Shown: positions 34,520-43,740, counted from the stretch's first letter. The stretch: DNA of 64,000 nt from Maritimibacter sp. (GCA_017792445.1 CP051232.1:1-64000), one strand, 5' to 3'. Translations and numbers: made by a program. The notes: a model not told the origin generated them from the sequence alone.

Positions 34520-37500
34520 TCTGCTTCTCCCCTTCCGGGTCATAGAACACGGGCGATACGATCTTGGCGGCAACGGTGCCGCCATCGACCTTCGAGAACT
34601 CCACGACCTCGCCCATCCGGTCCGGCCCGTGGGCGACAAGCCCCATGGCGATGCCGCGGTTCAGCGTCGGCGACCAGTAGGTCGAGGTCACACGGCCCTG
34701 CACGTTGCGCTGGCCGTTGACGTTCTCGCCCGGCGCGACGGCATAGGCGCCGTCCTCGATCACCGAGCCGTCGGTGGTTTCCAGCCCGACCAGCTTCCAC
34801 CGCTCGGGGTCGGCGAAATGCGACCGCTCCTGCGCGCGCTTGCCGATGAAGTCTTCCTTCTTCTTCGAGATCGCCCAGTCGAGCCCCAGATCCTGCGGGA
34901 TCACGGTGCCGTCGCTTTCGTCGCCGATCATGATGAAGCCCTTCTCGGCCCGCAGCACGTGCAGCGCCTCGGTCCCGTAGGGCATCACGCCGAAGACCCG
35001 GCCCGCCTCCAGCAACTTGTCCCACAAGGCGCGGCCATAGCCCGCCTTGGTGGCGATCTCGAACGACAACTCGCCCGAGAAACTGATGCGGTAGATCCGC
35101 ACCGGGATGCCGTCCAGCTGGCCATCGGCCCACGCCATGAACGGAAGCGTCTCTTTCGAGACATCCATGCCGCCGACCAGTTCCAGCACCTCGCGGGCCT
35201 TCGGGCCGACGACGCCGATCTGGGCGTATTGCTCGGTCAGGTTCGCGGTGTAGACCTTCCAGTCCCACCATTCGGTCTGAAGCCACTCCTCCATGTGGGC
35301 ATGGATGTGGTCCGCGCCGCCCGAGGTGGTGTGGCACAGCCACTCGTCCTCGCCCACGCGGGCAACGACGCCGTCGTCCATCAGGAAGCCATTCTCGGAA
35401 CACATCAGGCCATAGCGGCAGCGTCCGACCTTCAGGGTCGACATCATGTTGGTATACATCATGTCAAGGAACCGGCCCGCGTCCGGCCCTTTCACAAGGA
35501 TCTTTCCGAGCGTGGAAGCGTCAAGCAAACCAACGCCTTCACGGACGTTCTTCACCTCGCGGATGACCGCCTCGGCTGCCGTTTCGGCAACGCCGCGATA
35601 GCAGTACGGGCGGCGCCAGTGGCCCACCGGCTCCCAATAGGCGCCGTTGGCGTCGTGCCAGTCGTCCATCGGAGTGCGGCGCAGCGGCTGGAAGATCTCG
35701 CCCCGCGCCTCGCCCGCGATCGACCCCATCGAGATGGGCGTATAGGGCGGACGGAAGGTGGTGGTGCCGACCGCCGGGATATCGGCGTTCAGCGATTGCG
35801 CCAGCACGGCAAGGCCGTTGATGTTGCTAAGCTTGCCCTGATCGGTCGCCATGCCCAGCGTCGTGTAGCGCTTGGTGTGTTCGACACTTTCATAGCCCTC
35901 GCGGGCGGCCAGCTGCACGTCCGACACTTTCACGTCGTTCTGGTAGTCCAGCCACATCTTGCTGCGCAGTTCGTGGCTGGCGCCCTGCGGCATCATCCAG
36001 ACGGGTTCGATCGGTGCGGGCGTTTCCGCCTCGGCCTGCGGCACCGGTACTGTCGCAGGCTCCTGCCCCGTCACCGACGCGACTGCCGCCCCGCCGCCCG
36101 CGTGGGCGTCGGCCAGCACCTCGGCGGTGCCGAGCATGCCGTTCGCAGAGCCGACGACGGTGACAAAGGGCTGCCCCTTGTCGCCGGTCGGCGCCTTGGT
36201 GCGGTCCGGACGGAAGAAGGCCTGCGTCTCATCCCAGGTCAGCTTGCCGCCACAGTGCGACCAAAGGTGAACCACCGGAGACCAGCCGCCCGACATCGCG
36301 ACCACGTCGCAGGGGATGGTTTCCAGCACCGCCCCCTCGCCCGCCTGCGTGGTGATCGCCACGCCTTCGACCCGCGCGCGGCCCTTCACCTTTGCAACGC
36401 CCCGGCCCGTCTCGACCCGGATGCCCATGGCGCGGGCCTTTTCGATCAGCGGACTTTGCGGCGTGGTGCGCGCGTCGACGATGGCCGGAACCTCCAGCCC
36501 CATCTCAAGCAGAGCGAAGGCGGTGCGATAGGCGTCGTCGTTGTTCGTCACCACGACCGTCCTGTCACCGGCGCTGACGCCCCAGTTCACGGCATAGTCG
36601 CGCACCGCACCGGCCAGCATCACGCCCGGCAGATCGTTGCCCGCGAAGCTCAGCGGCCGCTCGATGGCGCCGGTCGCGGTGATCACATGCTTCGTGCGGA
36701 TGCGCCACAGACGGTGGCGCGGCGTGTCGTCCTGCGGCGCGTGATCGGTCAGGCGCTCGTAAGCCAGAACCGAGCCGTGGTCATAGACCCCCGACCCCAT
36801 GCAGCGCGAGAACATGCGCACATTGTCCGCGCTTTCAAGCTGTTCCACCGCGTTCTTCACCCAGTCGGCAGCAGGCACGCCGTCGATCTCGCCCGCATCC
36901 ACAGGGGCGCGACCGCCCCAATGCGCGGTCTGTTCGACCACCAGAACGCTGGCCCCGGTCGCCGCCGCCTGCTTGGCGGCGGTCAGCCCGGCGATGCCCC
37001 CGCCGATCACAAGGATGTCCACGTGCAGGTGGAAATGTTCATAAATGTCGGCGTCGCGGTCCACCGGTGCGCGGCCCAGACCGGCCGACTTGCGGATGAA
37101 CGGCTCGAACACGTGCTTCCACGCAGGACGCGGCGCCATGAAGGTCTTGTAGTAGAACCCCGCCGGCAGGAACTTGGACGCGTAGTTGTTCACCACGCCC
37201 ACGTCGAATTCGAGGCTCGGCCAATGGTTCTGGCTTTCCGCCGTCAGCCCGTCGAACAGCTCTTGCGTGGTCGCCCGCTGGTTCGGCTCGAACCGGCCGT
37301 CGCGTCCAAGGTTGACCAGCGCGTTCGGTTCCTCGGCGCCCGAGGCGACGATGCCGCGCGGGCGATGGTACTTGAACGACCGGCCCACCAGCGTCTGCCC
37401 GTTCGCCAGCAGCGCCGAAGCGAGCGTGTCGCCCCGATAGCCCTTCATCCGCTTGCCGTTGAAGGTGAATTCCAGCGGCCGGCTGCGGTCCAGAAGCCGC

Positions 37501-37526
37501 CCGCCCTTACCCAGACGCGTGCTCAT
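34512..37526 (-). CDS. soxA: Sarcosine oxidase alpha subunit
   Basis: 1004 residues. The N-terminal 2Fe-2S-ferredoxin-like segment (about 10-100, LEFTFNGKRMKGYRGDTLASALLANG) is followed by an NAD-binding flavoprotein domain with VDILVIGGGIAGLTAAKQAAA at about 170 and VITATGAIERPL. The C-terminal third (from about 620) is a GcvT-like aminomethyltransferase domain (GLLDASTLGKILVKGPDAGRFLD...), which binds tetrahydrofolate and captures the formaldehyde released. It oxidises sarcosine to glycine with SoxB. The start at 37526 overlaps soxD by four bases. Confidence 0.95.
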   Translation of the reverse strand: MSTRLGKGGRLLDRSRPLEFTFNGKRMKGYRGDTLASALLANGQTLVGRSFKYHRPRGIVASGAEEPNALVNLGRDGRFEPNQRATTQELFDGLTAESQNHWPSLEFDVGVVNNYASKFLPAGFYYKTFMAPRPAWKHVFEPFIRKSAGLGRAPVDRDADIYEHFHLHVDILVIGGGIAGLTAAKQAAATGASVLVVEQTAHWGGRAPVDAGEIDGVPAADWVKNAVEQLESADNVRMFSRCMGSGVYDHGSVLAYERLTDHAPQDDTPRHRLWRIRTKHVITATGAIERPLSFAGNDLPGVMLAGAVRDYAVNWGVSAGDRTVVVTNNDDAYRTAFALLEMGLEVPAIVDARTTPQSPLIEKARAMGIRVETGRGVAKVKGRARVEGVAITTQAGEGAVLETIPCDVVAMSGGWSPVVHLWSHCGGKLTWDETQAFFRPDRTKAPTGDKGQPFVTVVGSANGMLGTAEVLADAHAGGGAAVASVTGQEPATVPVPQAEAETPAPIEPVWMMPQGASHELRSKMWLDYQNDVKVSDVQLAAREGYESVEHTKRYTTLGMATDQGKLSNINGLAVLAQSLNADIPAVGTTTFRPPYTPISMGSIAGEARGEIFQPLRRTPMDDWHDANGAYWEPVGHWRRPYCYRGVAETAAEAVIREVKNVREGVGLLDASTLGKILVKGPDAGRFLDMMYTNMMSTLKVGRCRYGLMCSENGFLMDDGVVARVGEDEWLCHTTSGGADHIHAHMEEWLQTEWWDWKVYTANLTEQYAQIGVVGPKAREVLELVGGMDVSKETLPFMAWADGQLDGIPVRIYRISFSGELSFEIATKAGYGRALWDKLLEAGRVFGVMPYGTEALHVLRAEKGFIMIGDESDGTVIPQDLGLDWAISKKKEDFIGKRAQERSHFADPERWKLVGLETTDGSVIEDGAYAVAPGENVNGQRNVQGRVTSTYWSPTLNRGIAMGLVAHGPDRMGEVVEFSKVDGGTVAAKIVSPVFYDPEGEKQNV

Positions 37527-37852
37527 TCGATGCCCCTCCAGCTCCAGCCGGGTCGCTTGGTGGTGATTTTCTCGCGGATCTCCGCCGGCGGTTCCGTGAC
37601 CTGCGCCGAATAGGTGCCGAACACCTCCAGCGTCACCGTGCAACGCGCGGCGTGGAACCACTTGCCGCAGCCCATCGCATGACGCCACCGCTCGAAATGC
37701 ACGCCCTTGGGGTTTTCGCGGTGGAACAGATAGGTTTCGAACGCCTCGTCGGTCGAGCCGGGGCCGAAGCGCTTCAGATGCGCTTCACCGCCCGGAGACA
37801 GTTCGGTTTCGTCAGCCTCTATTCCGCAATAGGGGCAAGTCAGGATCAGCAT
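37523..37852 (-). CDS. soxD: Sarcosine oxidase delta subunit
   Basis: 109 residues with the zinc site of SoxD: LILTCPYCGIEADETELS has the CxxC pair, and WRHAMGCGKWFHAARC supplies the His and further Cys. FHRENPKGVHFERWRHAMGC is a conserved block. It holds the tetramer together and is not catalytic. The start at 37852 places CPYCG near the N-terminus as is usual. It overlaps soxA by four bases. Upstream, the order expected in most operons is soxB; here three other genes intervene. Confidence 0.95.
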   Translation of the reverse strand: MLILTCPYCGIEADETELSPGGEAHLKRFGPGSTDEAFETYLFHRENPKGVHFERWRHAMGCGKWFHAARCTVTLEVFGTYSAQVTEPPAEIREKITTKRPGWSWRGIE

Positions 37853-37933
37853 TGGGCGCTCCTGCATGGCAACGGGGCGGACATCCGCAGATGCCCGCCC
37901 GTCAGGTGGTCGTGAGTGGTGTGGTGGTGGGTG

Positions 37934-38206
37934 TCAGTCGACCGAAGCGGTCGCGACGAGCTCGGGGACGAAAAGCGGCTCGGGCGCGATGCGGGGAAGC
38001 AGCATGGCGCTGCCCATCCGGAATTCGGGACGGAAGTCGGGGCGTGCGGACGCATACGGGCTGGTGTGCGGGCCCATGTATACGGCGCTGGACCGGCCGT
38101 CGTCGGACGCGCCGGGAAGAATGAAACCAAGAAGCAGAAGCGACGCGAGGCCGCACAGCCAGATCCAAAGGTCCGAGGACCGGGCAAACTGCCGGACGTC
38201 TTCCAT
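37934..38206 (-). CDS. Small membrane protein in the sarcosine oxidase locus
   Basis: 90 residues: MEDVRQFARSSDLWIWLCGL, one hydrophobic helix (about 13-32, WIWLCGLASLLLLGFILPG), then a polar tail with GPHTSPYASARPDFRPEFRMGSAMLLPRIAPEPLFVPE. No domain I recognise. An excellent AAGGAGGG site precedes the ATG by 5-7 bases. It is on the sox strand between soxB and soxD, 81 bases before the soxD start, so it could be co-transcribed with soxDAG. The tail is likely cytoplasmic or periplasmic and unstructured. Confidence 0.72.
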   Translation of the reverse strand: MEDVRQFARSSDLWIWLCGLASLLLLGFILPGASDDGRSSAVYMGPHTSPYASARPDFRPEFRMGSAMLLPRIAPEPLFVPELVATASVD

Positions 38207-38405
38207 GTAACGCCCTCCTTTCGACCCGGCGAAACTAGGGCCAACGGACGGTGCGCAACAGGCTTGTTCGTGCTTTGATCCAAGGGCAGGCCGAAAGCTG
38301 CCAATGATGTTCGATTTGTTCGGCAAGCAGCCGCCAGTGGTCTGTAAACGACACACTTCGGCTGAAGTCTTGGGCGGCGAACCGCCGAAGAACGAGGCAT
38401 CGGAA

Positions 38406-38427
38406 GACCGCGCGTCATGGCGCGGTC
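38406..38427 (-). terminator. Hairpin after the membrane-anchored acidic protein gene
   Basis: GACCGCGC (38406-38413) and GCGCGGTC (38420-38427) form a perfect 8-base stem with loop GTCATG, 30 bases after the stop of the reverse-strand gene at 38458. No T-run follows. It may separate that gene from the rest of the locus. Confidence 0.4.
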
Positions 38428-38457
38428 CCCCGAAGTGCCGTGTGGGTGTTCCCACGT

Positions 38458-38775
38458 TCAGTTGCCGGATTCGACTTCGGCGTCAGCAGACGCGGCGGCA
38501 TCGGGTGCAGCCGTCTCTGCCGGGGCCGGATCGGCAGCGCTGTCAGTCGCAGCCGCTTCGCCCGAGGCTTCGCTTTCAACGGTGACGGAAACGTCGCCGC
38601 CGCCGGTGGTTGCACCGCCGAAGCTGCCCTCGACATCGCCCCAGAAGACGAAGGCGAGAATGCCGACAAGCACGACAAGCCCGCCGACGATGAAAGCCAT
38701 GACGGACATGCCGCCGCCGGATTTGTCGGTCTCGCGGATGTATTCGCGGTCACGCTGGAAGTTCTGATCAACCAT
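38458..38775 (-). CDS. Small membrane-anchored acidic protein
   Basis: 105 residues: MVDQNFQRDREYIRETDKSG, one membrane helix (about 23-45, MSVMAFIVGGLVVLVGILAFVFW), then a Gly/Thr stretch (GGATTGGGDVSVTVE) and a strongly acidic Ala/Asp/Glu tail. The AAGGAGCG site precedes the ATG. The tail composition resembles that of the LysM protein at 27658-29520 but the two are not otherwise related. It lies between soxB and soxD on the same strand. Function unknown. Confidence 0.75.
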   Translation of the reverse strand: MVDQNFQRDREYIRETDKSGGGMSVMAFIVGGLVVLVGILAFVFWGDVEGSFGGATTGGGDVSVTVESEASGEAAATDSAADPAPAETAAPDAAASADAEVESGN

Positions 38776-38972
38776 GAAATCGCTCCTTCCGCGTCAGTTG
38801 GCGAGCCAACGCGGGGCGATTTGCAATGGTTCCGTGCACCTGCGGCAATCGGCAGGGAACCGCCGGAGATACCACCAGATGTGGCCAACTGAAACACAGC
38901 CGACACAAAACTTGACTTGTCGCCGCGATGCGGCGACCCTTTGCCCGTGCAGAAGCCCAGGGGATGGGAGAC

Positions 38973-39347
38973 ATGCCGGACCACTCGACCTATATCGCGC
39001 GGGGCGCCTCGGGGGCGGAATACACGTTCTCGGTCTGCACCCGCATCGCGGAACTGCCGGAGTGCGCGGGGCTGTACGTTTTCCTTCGACGCGATACCGG
39101 CGTCCTTGGCATCGCGACGCCGCTTTACTTCGGACGCGCCGACACCAGCATCGCCAACCGCATCCACGGTCACGCCAAGTGGCACGAAGCCCTGAGCCTT
39201 GGCGTCAACGCCATCGGCGTGCTGGAATGCCCCGAGGCGGACCTGGCCGACCTCGCCCGGCGCGAGGAAGACCTCGTCGCCGGTCCGCAGACGCCGCTCA
39301 ACGCGCCGCCCGGGCCTGTTCAGGCCGGCATTCCGCACGTCCACTGA
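38973..39347 (+). CDS. GIY-YIG-like nuclease-domain protein
   Basis: 124 residues on the strand opposite to the sox genes. The sequence GLYVFLRRDTG, PLYFGRADTSIANRIHGHAKWHEA and VLECPEADLADLARREEDLVAGPQTPLN follows the layout of GIY-YIG domains, with YFGRA as the second half of the motif, Arg in NRIHGH and the closing E-x4-PxN. The first GIY is replaced by GLY. It may be a nuclease of unknown role. The start at 38973 is preceded by GGGAGA at 38965-38970. It is convergent with soxB and its 3' end is 3 bases from it. Confidence 0.7.
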   Translation: MPDHSTYIARGASGAEYTFSVCTRIAELPECAGLYVFLRRDTGVLGIATPLYFGRADTSIANRIHGHAKWHEALSLGVNAIGVLECPEADLADLARREEDLVAGPQTPLNAPPGPVQAGIPHVH

Positions 39348-39349
39348 CA

Positions 39350-40594
39350 TCAGTGGGCCACCCCCGCCGCGACGCTTTCGTCCACGAAGCGGCCGGCGCG
39401 GAAGCGGTCCAGCCCGAAACCGTCGGCCAGGGGCGACTGCCCCTTCGCCATCAGTTCCGCCATCGCCCAGCCAGAGCCGGGGATCGCCTTGAACCCGCCG
39501 GTGCCCCAGCCCGCATTGATGAAGCACCCGTCCAGCGGCGTCTTCGAGATGATCGGAGACCGGTCGCCGGTCATGTCCACGATACCGCCCCACTGGCGCA
39601 GCATCTTCAGGCGGCTGATCATCGGGAAGGTCTCGATCAGCGCGCGCACGGTTTCCTCGATGTGATGGAAGCTGCCGCGCTGGGTGTAGTTGTTGTAGCC
39701 GTCGGCGCCGCCGCCGATCACCATCTCGCCCTTGTCGGACTGGCTCATGTAGCCGTGTACGGTGTTGGCCATGACGACCACGTCCATGCAGGGCTTGATC
39801 GGCTCGCTGACCATCGCCTGCAGCGCCACGCTTTCAATCGGCAGCCGGAAGCCCGCCATGTCGGCCAGCACACCGGAATGTCCGGCCACGACGATGCCCA
39901 GCTTGTCGCAGTCAATGTCGCCCTTGGTGGTGGTGACGCCTTTCACCTTGCCGCCTTCAGAGCGCACGCCGGTGACTTCGCACTTCTGGATGATGTGCAT
40001 GCCCATCGCGGAACAGGCCCGCGCATAGCCCCACGCGACCGCATCGTGCCGCGCGGTGCCGCCCCGCGCCTGCCATAGCGCGCCCAGCACCGGATAGCGC
40101 GGCCCCTCGATATTGATGATCGGGCACAGTTCCTTGACGCGCTCGGGCCCGATATATTCGGTCGTCACGCCCTGCAGCGCGTTCGCATGCGCGGTGCGCT
40201 GCCAGCCGCGCACCTCGTGATGCGTCTGCGCCAGCATCATCACGCCGCGCGGGCTGAACATGACGTTGTAGTTCAGGTCCTGGCTCATCGTCTCGTACAG
40301 GCTGCGCGCCTTCTCGAAGATCGCCGCCGAGGGGTCCTGCAGATAGTTCGAGCGGATGATGGTCGTGTTCCGGCCGGTGTTGCCGCCGCCAAGCCAGCCC
40401 TTCTCGATCACCGCGACGTTGGTGATGCCGAAATTCTTGCCGAGGTAATAGGCCGTGGCCAGCCCGTGCCCCCCGGCGCCGACGATCACGACGTCGTATT
40501 TCTTCTTCGGCTCCGGCGAGGACCAGGCGCGTTCCCAGCCGGTGTGCTGGCGGAATGCCTCGCGGGCGATGGCAAATGCGGAATAGCGTTTCAT
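39350..40594 (-). CDS. soxB: Sarcosine oxidase beta subunit
   Basis: 414 residues. A Rossmann FAD-binding start, DVVIVGAGGHGLATAYYLGKNFG (about 33-55), is followed by ARGGTARHDAVAWGYARAC, the region of the covalent FMN-binding site, and GDRSPIISKTPLDGCFINAGWGTGGFKAIPGSG, the C-terminal flavin contact. It oxidises sarcosine to an imine with oxygen as acceptor. The start at 40594 gives MKRYSAFAIAREAFRQHTGWERAW, the usual N-terminus. Normally first in soxBDAG, it is here 1.5 kb upstream of soxD. Confidence 0.96.
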   Translation of the reverse strand: MKRYSAFAIAREAFRQHTGWERAWSSPEPKKKYDVVIVGAGGHGLATAYYLGKNFGITNVAVIEKGWLGGGNTGRNTTIIRSNYLQDPSAAIFEKARSLYETMSQDLNYNVMFSPRGVMMLAQTHHEVRGWQRTAHANALQGVTTEYIGPERVKELCPIINIEGPRYPVLGALWQARGGTARHDAVAWGYARACSAMGMHIIQKCEVTGVRSEGGKVKGVTTTKGDIDCDKLGIVVAGHSGVLADMAGFRLPIESVALQAMVSEPIKPCMDVVVMANTVHGYMSQSDKGEMVIGGGADGYNNYTQRGSFHHIEETVRALIETFPMISRLKMLRQWGGIVDMTGDRSPIISKTPLDGCFINAGWGTGGFKAIPGSGWAMAELMAKGQSPLADGFGLDRFRAGRFVDESVAAGVAH

Positions 40595-40676
40595 CGTGCG
40601 AATCCCTTCGCTTCGTTCAGGTCTTTCTGGAACGGGTGCGGTCGTGTGTGAAGCGTGCCAGCGGCACTTGCCGCCG

Positions 40677-40698
40677 GATTTGCGACATGCGGCAAATC
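40677..40698. promoter_or_regulatory. Inverted repeat upstream of soxB
   Basis: GATTTGC (40677-40683) and GCAAATC (40692-40698) form a perfect 7-base inverted repeat with an 8-base spacer, 83 bases before the soxB start and 103 bases before ccmI on the other strand. It has the size of a dimeric regulator operator; no regulator is identified. Confidence 0.4.
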
Positions 40699-40801
40699 GT
40701 ACCTTCCGCCGCCTCCGACGCAAGCGTGAGCGACCAGCGGCCCATTTGGGGTTTTGCGCGCCCATCGCAATGGATAGATGGGTCAGGGACACGGAGGACA
40801 T

Positions 40802-42055
40802 ATGGGACTTTCGGCATTCTGGATCGTATCCGTGCTGCTGGCGCTCGCGGTGGCCGCCCTGCTGGTGCTGGCGCTTTTGCGCGGGCGGACACAAGGCGCC
40901 GACCCTGCCGCGGCCTATGACGTGCAAGTCTACCGCGACCAGTTGCGCGAGGTCGATCGCGACGTCGCCCGCGGCGTGCTGACCGTGGCCGAGGGCGAAC
41001 GCGTCCGGGTCGAGGTGTCGCGCCGCCTGCTGGAGGCCGACCGCGCCGCGCGCACAGCCGGGGCCGAGACGACCGCGCCGCGCGGCCTGTCGATCGCCGC
41101 CGCCGTCTTCACCGGCATCGCGGTGCTGGCCGGGGCGTTCGGGCTGTACTGGACGCTGGGCGCGCCCGACTATCCCGACATGCCGCTTGCCGCCCGCATC
41201 AACGCCGCCGAGGAACTGCGCGACGCGCGTCCAAGCCAGGCGGCGCTGGAAACAGCCGCCGCGGGCACCATGCCCGAGATCACCCCGGACGAACGGTTCG
41301 CCGAGCTGATGGACCGCCTGCGCGCCGCGATGGAAGAGAACCCGGACGATCCGCAGGGGCTGGAACTGCTGGTGGTGAACGAGGCGCGGCTGGGCAATTT
41401 CGTCGCCGCCTACACGGCGCAGCAGCGTCTGATCGAAGTGAAGGGCGACGATCTGGTCGCCGACGATTTCGGTGATCTGGCCGACCTGATGATCCTTGCC
41501 GCTGGCGGCATCGTCTCGCCCGAGGCGGAACAGGCGCTGAAACGCGCCCTCGCGCTGGACCCCGCGAACGGACCGGCGCGCTATTACACCGGGCTGTTGC
41601 AGTTCCAGACCCGCCGCCCCGACCTGACCTTCGCGACGTGGCAAAACCTGCTGACCGAAAGCCGCACCGACGATCCGTGGGTGCCGCCGATCCTGTCGCA
41701 GATGCCCGAGGTGGCGCAACTGGCCGGCGTCCGCTGGACCCCGCCCTCGGCGCCGCCCATCGTCGGCCCCGACAGCCCCGGCCCCTCGCAGGAGGACGTC
41801 GAAGCAGCCTCGGACCTGACGCCCGAGGAACGCGACCAGATGGTGCGCGGCATGGTCGATGGTCTGGCCGAACGGCTGGCGACCGACGGCGGCACCCCCG
41901 AGGACTGGGCCCGCCTGATCCGGGCGCTTGGTGTCCTGCAGGAACTTGATCGGGCCGGCGCGATCTGGACCGAAGCGCAGACCGTCTTCGCCGACGCGCC
42001 CGAGGCGCTGGATCAGATCCGCACCGCCGCGCAGCTTGCCGGGGTGGCGGAATGA
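40802..42055 (+). CDS. ccmI: Cytochrome c maturation protein CcmI
   Basis: 417 residues. Two N-terminal membrane helices (about 5-25, [21 protein letters not shown], and about 92-115, [21 protein letters not shown]) bracket a cytoplasmic leucine-zipper-like loop ([20 protein letters not shown]...). The C-terminal periplasmic part has TPR-like repeats ([46 protein letters not shown]). It brings apocytochrome c to the CcmFH heme ligase. A CGGAGG site precedes the ATG. It starts a three-gene overlapping unit and is physically separate from the ccmCDG cluster. Confidence 0.91.
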   Translation: MGLSAFWIVSVLLALAVAALLVLALLRGRTQGADPAAAYDVQVYRDQLREVDRDVARGVLTVAEGERVRVEVSRRLLEADRAARTAGAETTAPRGLSIAAAVFTGIAVLAGAFGLYWTLGAPDYPDMPLAARINAAEELRDARPSQAALETAAAGTMPEITPDERFAELMDRLRAAMEENPDDPQGLELLVVNEARLGNFVAAYTAQQRLIEVKGDDLVADDFGDLADLMILAAGGIVSPEAEQALKRALALDPANGPARYYTGLLQFQTRRPDLTFATWQNLLTESRTDDPWVPPILSQMPEVAQLAGVRWTPPSAPPIVGPDSPGPSQEDVEAASDLTPEERDQMVRGMVDGLAERLATDGGTPEDWARLIRALGVLQELDRAGAIWTEAQTVFADAPEALDQIRTAAQLAGVAE

Positions 42056-42522
42056 TCCACGACGCGTTCACCGATTTCGCGGCCGCCCTGCCCCCGATGC
42101 GCGGGCTGATGGGGCTGGATTTCGGCACGAAGACCATCGGTGTCGCGGTGTCCGACAGCCTGCTGACGGTGGCGACGCCGATGGAGACGGTGAAGCGCAA
42201 GAAGTTCACCACCGACGCCGCCCGCCTGATGGAGATCGCCGCCGAGCGCGCGCTGGGCGGCATCGTGCTGGGCCTGCCGGTGAACATGGACGGCTCGGAA
42301 GGGCCGCGCGTGCAATCCACCCGCGCCTTCGCCCGCAACCTGTCGCAGCTGACCGACCTGCCCATCGGTTACTGGGACGAACGCCTGTCCACCGTCGCCG
42401 CCGAACGCGCGCTGCTCGAGGCCGACACCTCGCGCCGCCGCCGCGCCGAGGTGATCGACCATGTCGCGGCCAGCTTCATCCTGCAGGGCGCTTTGGACCG
42501 CCTGAGGCATCTGCGCGGATGA
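42052..42522 (+). CDS. ruvX: Holliday junction resolvase-like protein RuvX (YqgF)
   Basis: 156 residues of the YqgF/RuvX RNase H fold. [15 protein letters not shown] carries the first catalytic Asp, [25 protein letters not shown] is the conserved Glu block and [19 protein letters not shown] carries the final acidic residue. It is involved in pre-16S rRNA 5' end processing in other bacteria, and has been called a resolvase. It overlaps ccmI by four bases. Upstream sequence and the start at 42052 are consistent with family length, slightly long at the N-terminus. Confidence 0.93.
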   Translation: MIHDAFTDFAAALPPMRGLMGLDFGTKTIGVAVSDSLLTVATPMETVKRKKFTTDAARLMEIAAERALGGIVLGLPVNMDGSEGPRVQSTRAFARNLSQLTDLPIGYWDERLSTVAAERALLEADTSRRRRAEVIDHVAASFILQGALDRLRHLRG

Positions 42523-42758
42523 GCGAAACGCCGATCAGCCGGCAGGGCATCGAAAGCCCCTGCGTGCGGATCTGCGTCGTCCACCCCGAGGCGCGGATCT
42601 GCACCGGCTGCCTGCGCACGCCCGAGGAAATCGGCAACTGGCTGCGGATGAGCCCGGACGAGCGCCGCGCGGTGATGGCGGAACTGCCCGACCGCGCGGG
42701 ATTGCTTAAACGCCGGCGCGGCGGGCGACGTGGCAAGATTGAGCGGAACGGTGGTTAG
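42519..42758 (+). CDS. DUF1289 family zinc-motif protein
   Basis: 79 residues. [29 protein letters not shown] contains the four-cysteine knuckle of DUF1289 (C15, C19, C28, C31). The C-terminus is basic ([16 protein letters not shown]). It probably binds a metal and perhaps nucleic acid; the function is unknown. The ATG overlaps the ruvX stop by four bases. The stop codon lies within the large palindrome at 42755-42784. Confidence 0.87.
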   Translation: MSETPISRQGIESPCVRICVVHPEARICTGCLRTPEEIGNWLRMSPDERRAVMAELPDRAGLLKRRRGGRRGKIERNGG

Positions 42759-42784
42759 CACGATCTTCCAGAAGATCGTGCTAA
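42755..42784. terminator. 14-base perfect palindrome after DUF1289 gene
   Basis: TTAGCACGATCTTC (42755-42768) and GAAGATCGTGCTAA (42771-42784) are perfect complements separated by only CA. The hairpin includes the stop codon. It lies between converging genes and could end transcription from both sides, together with the next repeat. Confidence 0.7.
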
Positions 42785-42786
42785 AC

Positions 42787-42806
42787 AGAATTTTCTATAA
42801 AATTCT
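42787..42806. terminator. Second AT-rich palindrome between convergent genes
   Basis: AGAATTTT (42787-42794) and AAAATTCT (42799-42806) form a perfect 8-base stem with loop CTAT, 5 bases before the stop of the TauE-type gene on the reverse strand. It provides T-runs to the preceding stronger hairpin in both orientations. Confidence 0.6.
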
Positions 42807-42811
42807 TCGCC

Positions 42812-43636
42812 TTAGCCCCAGACGGCCTTCCGGATCATGTTCAGCGCGACGATGAACAGGAACACCGCGAAGACCCGCTTCAGCGGTGCCGGGTTCATCC
42901 GGTGCGCCAGCTTCACGCCCAGTGGTGCGGTCAGCAGCGTCATGCAGATCACGATGAAGAAGGCGGGCAGGTTCACCGCGCCGATGGTGAACGGCGGGCG
43001 CGAGTCCGGCTCGATCGTGACGAACAGGAACGCCACCACCGACGGCACCGCGATCAGCAGGCCGAAGCCCGCCGCCGTCGCCACCGCGCGGTGGATCGGC
43101 TTGCCGTAAAGCGTCATCAGCGGCACCCCGAAGCTGCCGCCTCCGATCCCCATCAGAACCGACAGGAAGCCCACCACCGGCGAGAACGCCGCGCGGGCGA
43201 AGCCGGTGGGCATGCTGTCTCCCAGCCGCCACTGGGTCCGGCCAAACGCCATGTAGGCCGAGATGATGATGGCGAGGATGCCGAAGATCACCTGCAACTC
43301 ACGGGTCTTGAGTTGCGCGGCCACCAGTACGCCGATCAGCGCGCCGATGGCGATCCCCGGCGCCCATGTCTTCAGCACGTCCCAGTCCACCGCACCCTTC
43401 TTGTTGTGCGACAGCACCGAGCGCGCCGAGGTGACGATGATCGTCGCCAGCGAGGTCGCGAGACAGACCTGCATCAACTGCTCGCCGTAGTATCCAAGCG
43501 CCTGAAAGGAATAGAAGAACGCGGCCACCAGAACGATGCCGCCGCCGACGCCCAGAAGCCCCGCCAGCACCCCGGCGACCGCGCCGATCACCATCAGGAT
43601 CACCAGAAGCTGGATCAGAAGTGCGGTTTCGGGCAT
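42812..43636 (-). CDS. TauE/SafE (TSUP) family sulfite or sulfonate-type permease
   Basis: 274 residues, eight predicted membrane helices. GLLGVGGGIVLVAAFFY and GIGGGSFGVPLMTLYGKPIHRAVATAAGFGLLIAVPSV are the two family signature blocks containing GGG. It probably exports or imports a small sulfur or organic anion across the inner membrane. The context does not name a substrate. It is convergent with the DUF1289 gene and separated from DusA by about 100 bases. Confidence 0.88.
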   Translation of the reverse strand: MPETALLIQLLVILMVIGAVAGVLAGLLGVGGGIVLVAAFFYSFQALGYYGEQLMQVCLATSLATIIVTSARSVLSHNKKGAVDWDVLKTWAPGIAIGALIGVLVAAQLKTRELQVIFGILAIIISAYMAFGRTQWRLGDSMPTGFARAAFSPVVGFLSVLMGIGGGSFGVPLMTLYGKPIHRAVATAAGFGLLIAVPSVVAFLFVTIEPDSRPPFTIGAVNLPAFFIVICMTLLTAPLGVKLAHRMNPAPLKRVFAVFLFIVALNMIRKAVWG

Positions 43637-43740
43637 GTCACGGGTCCTTCGGAACGGGGTTTCGCCCTGTCAAACCGCATCCGCGCGGGAAGGTCCATGG
43701 GGATTTCCGGTTCGGGTGCGTGGTTTCCGCCCGCCGGGGC

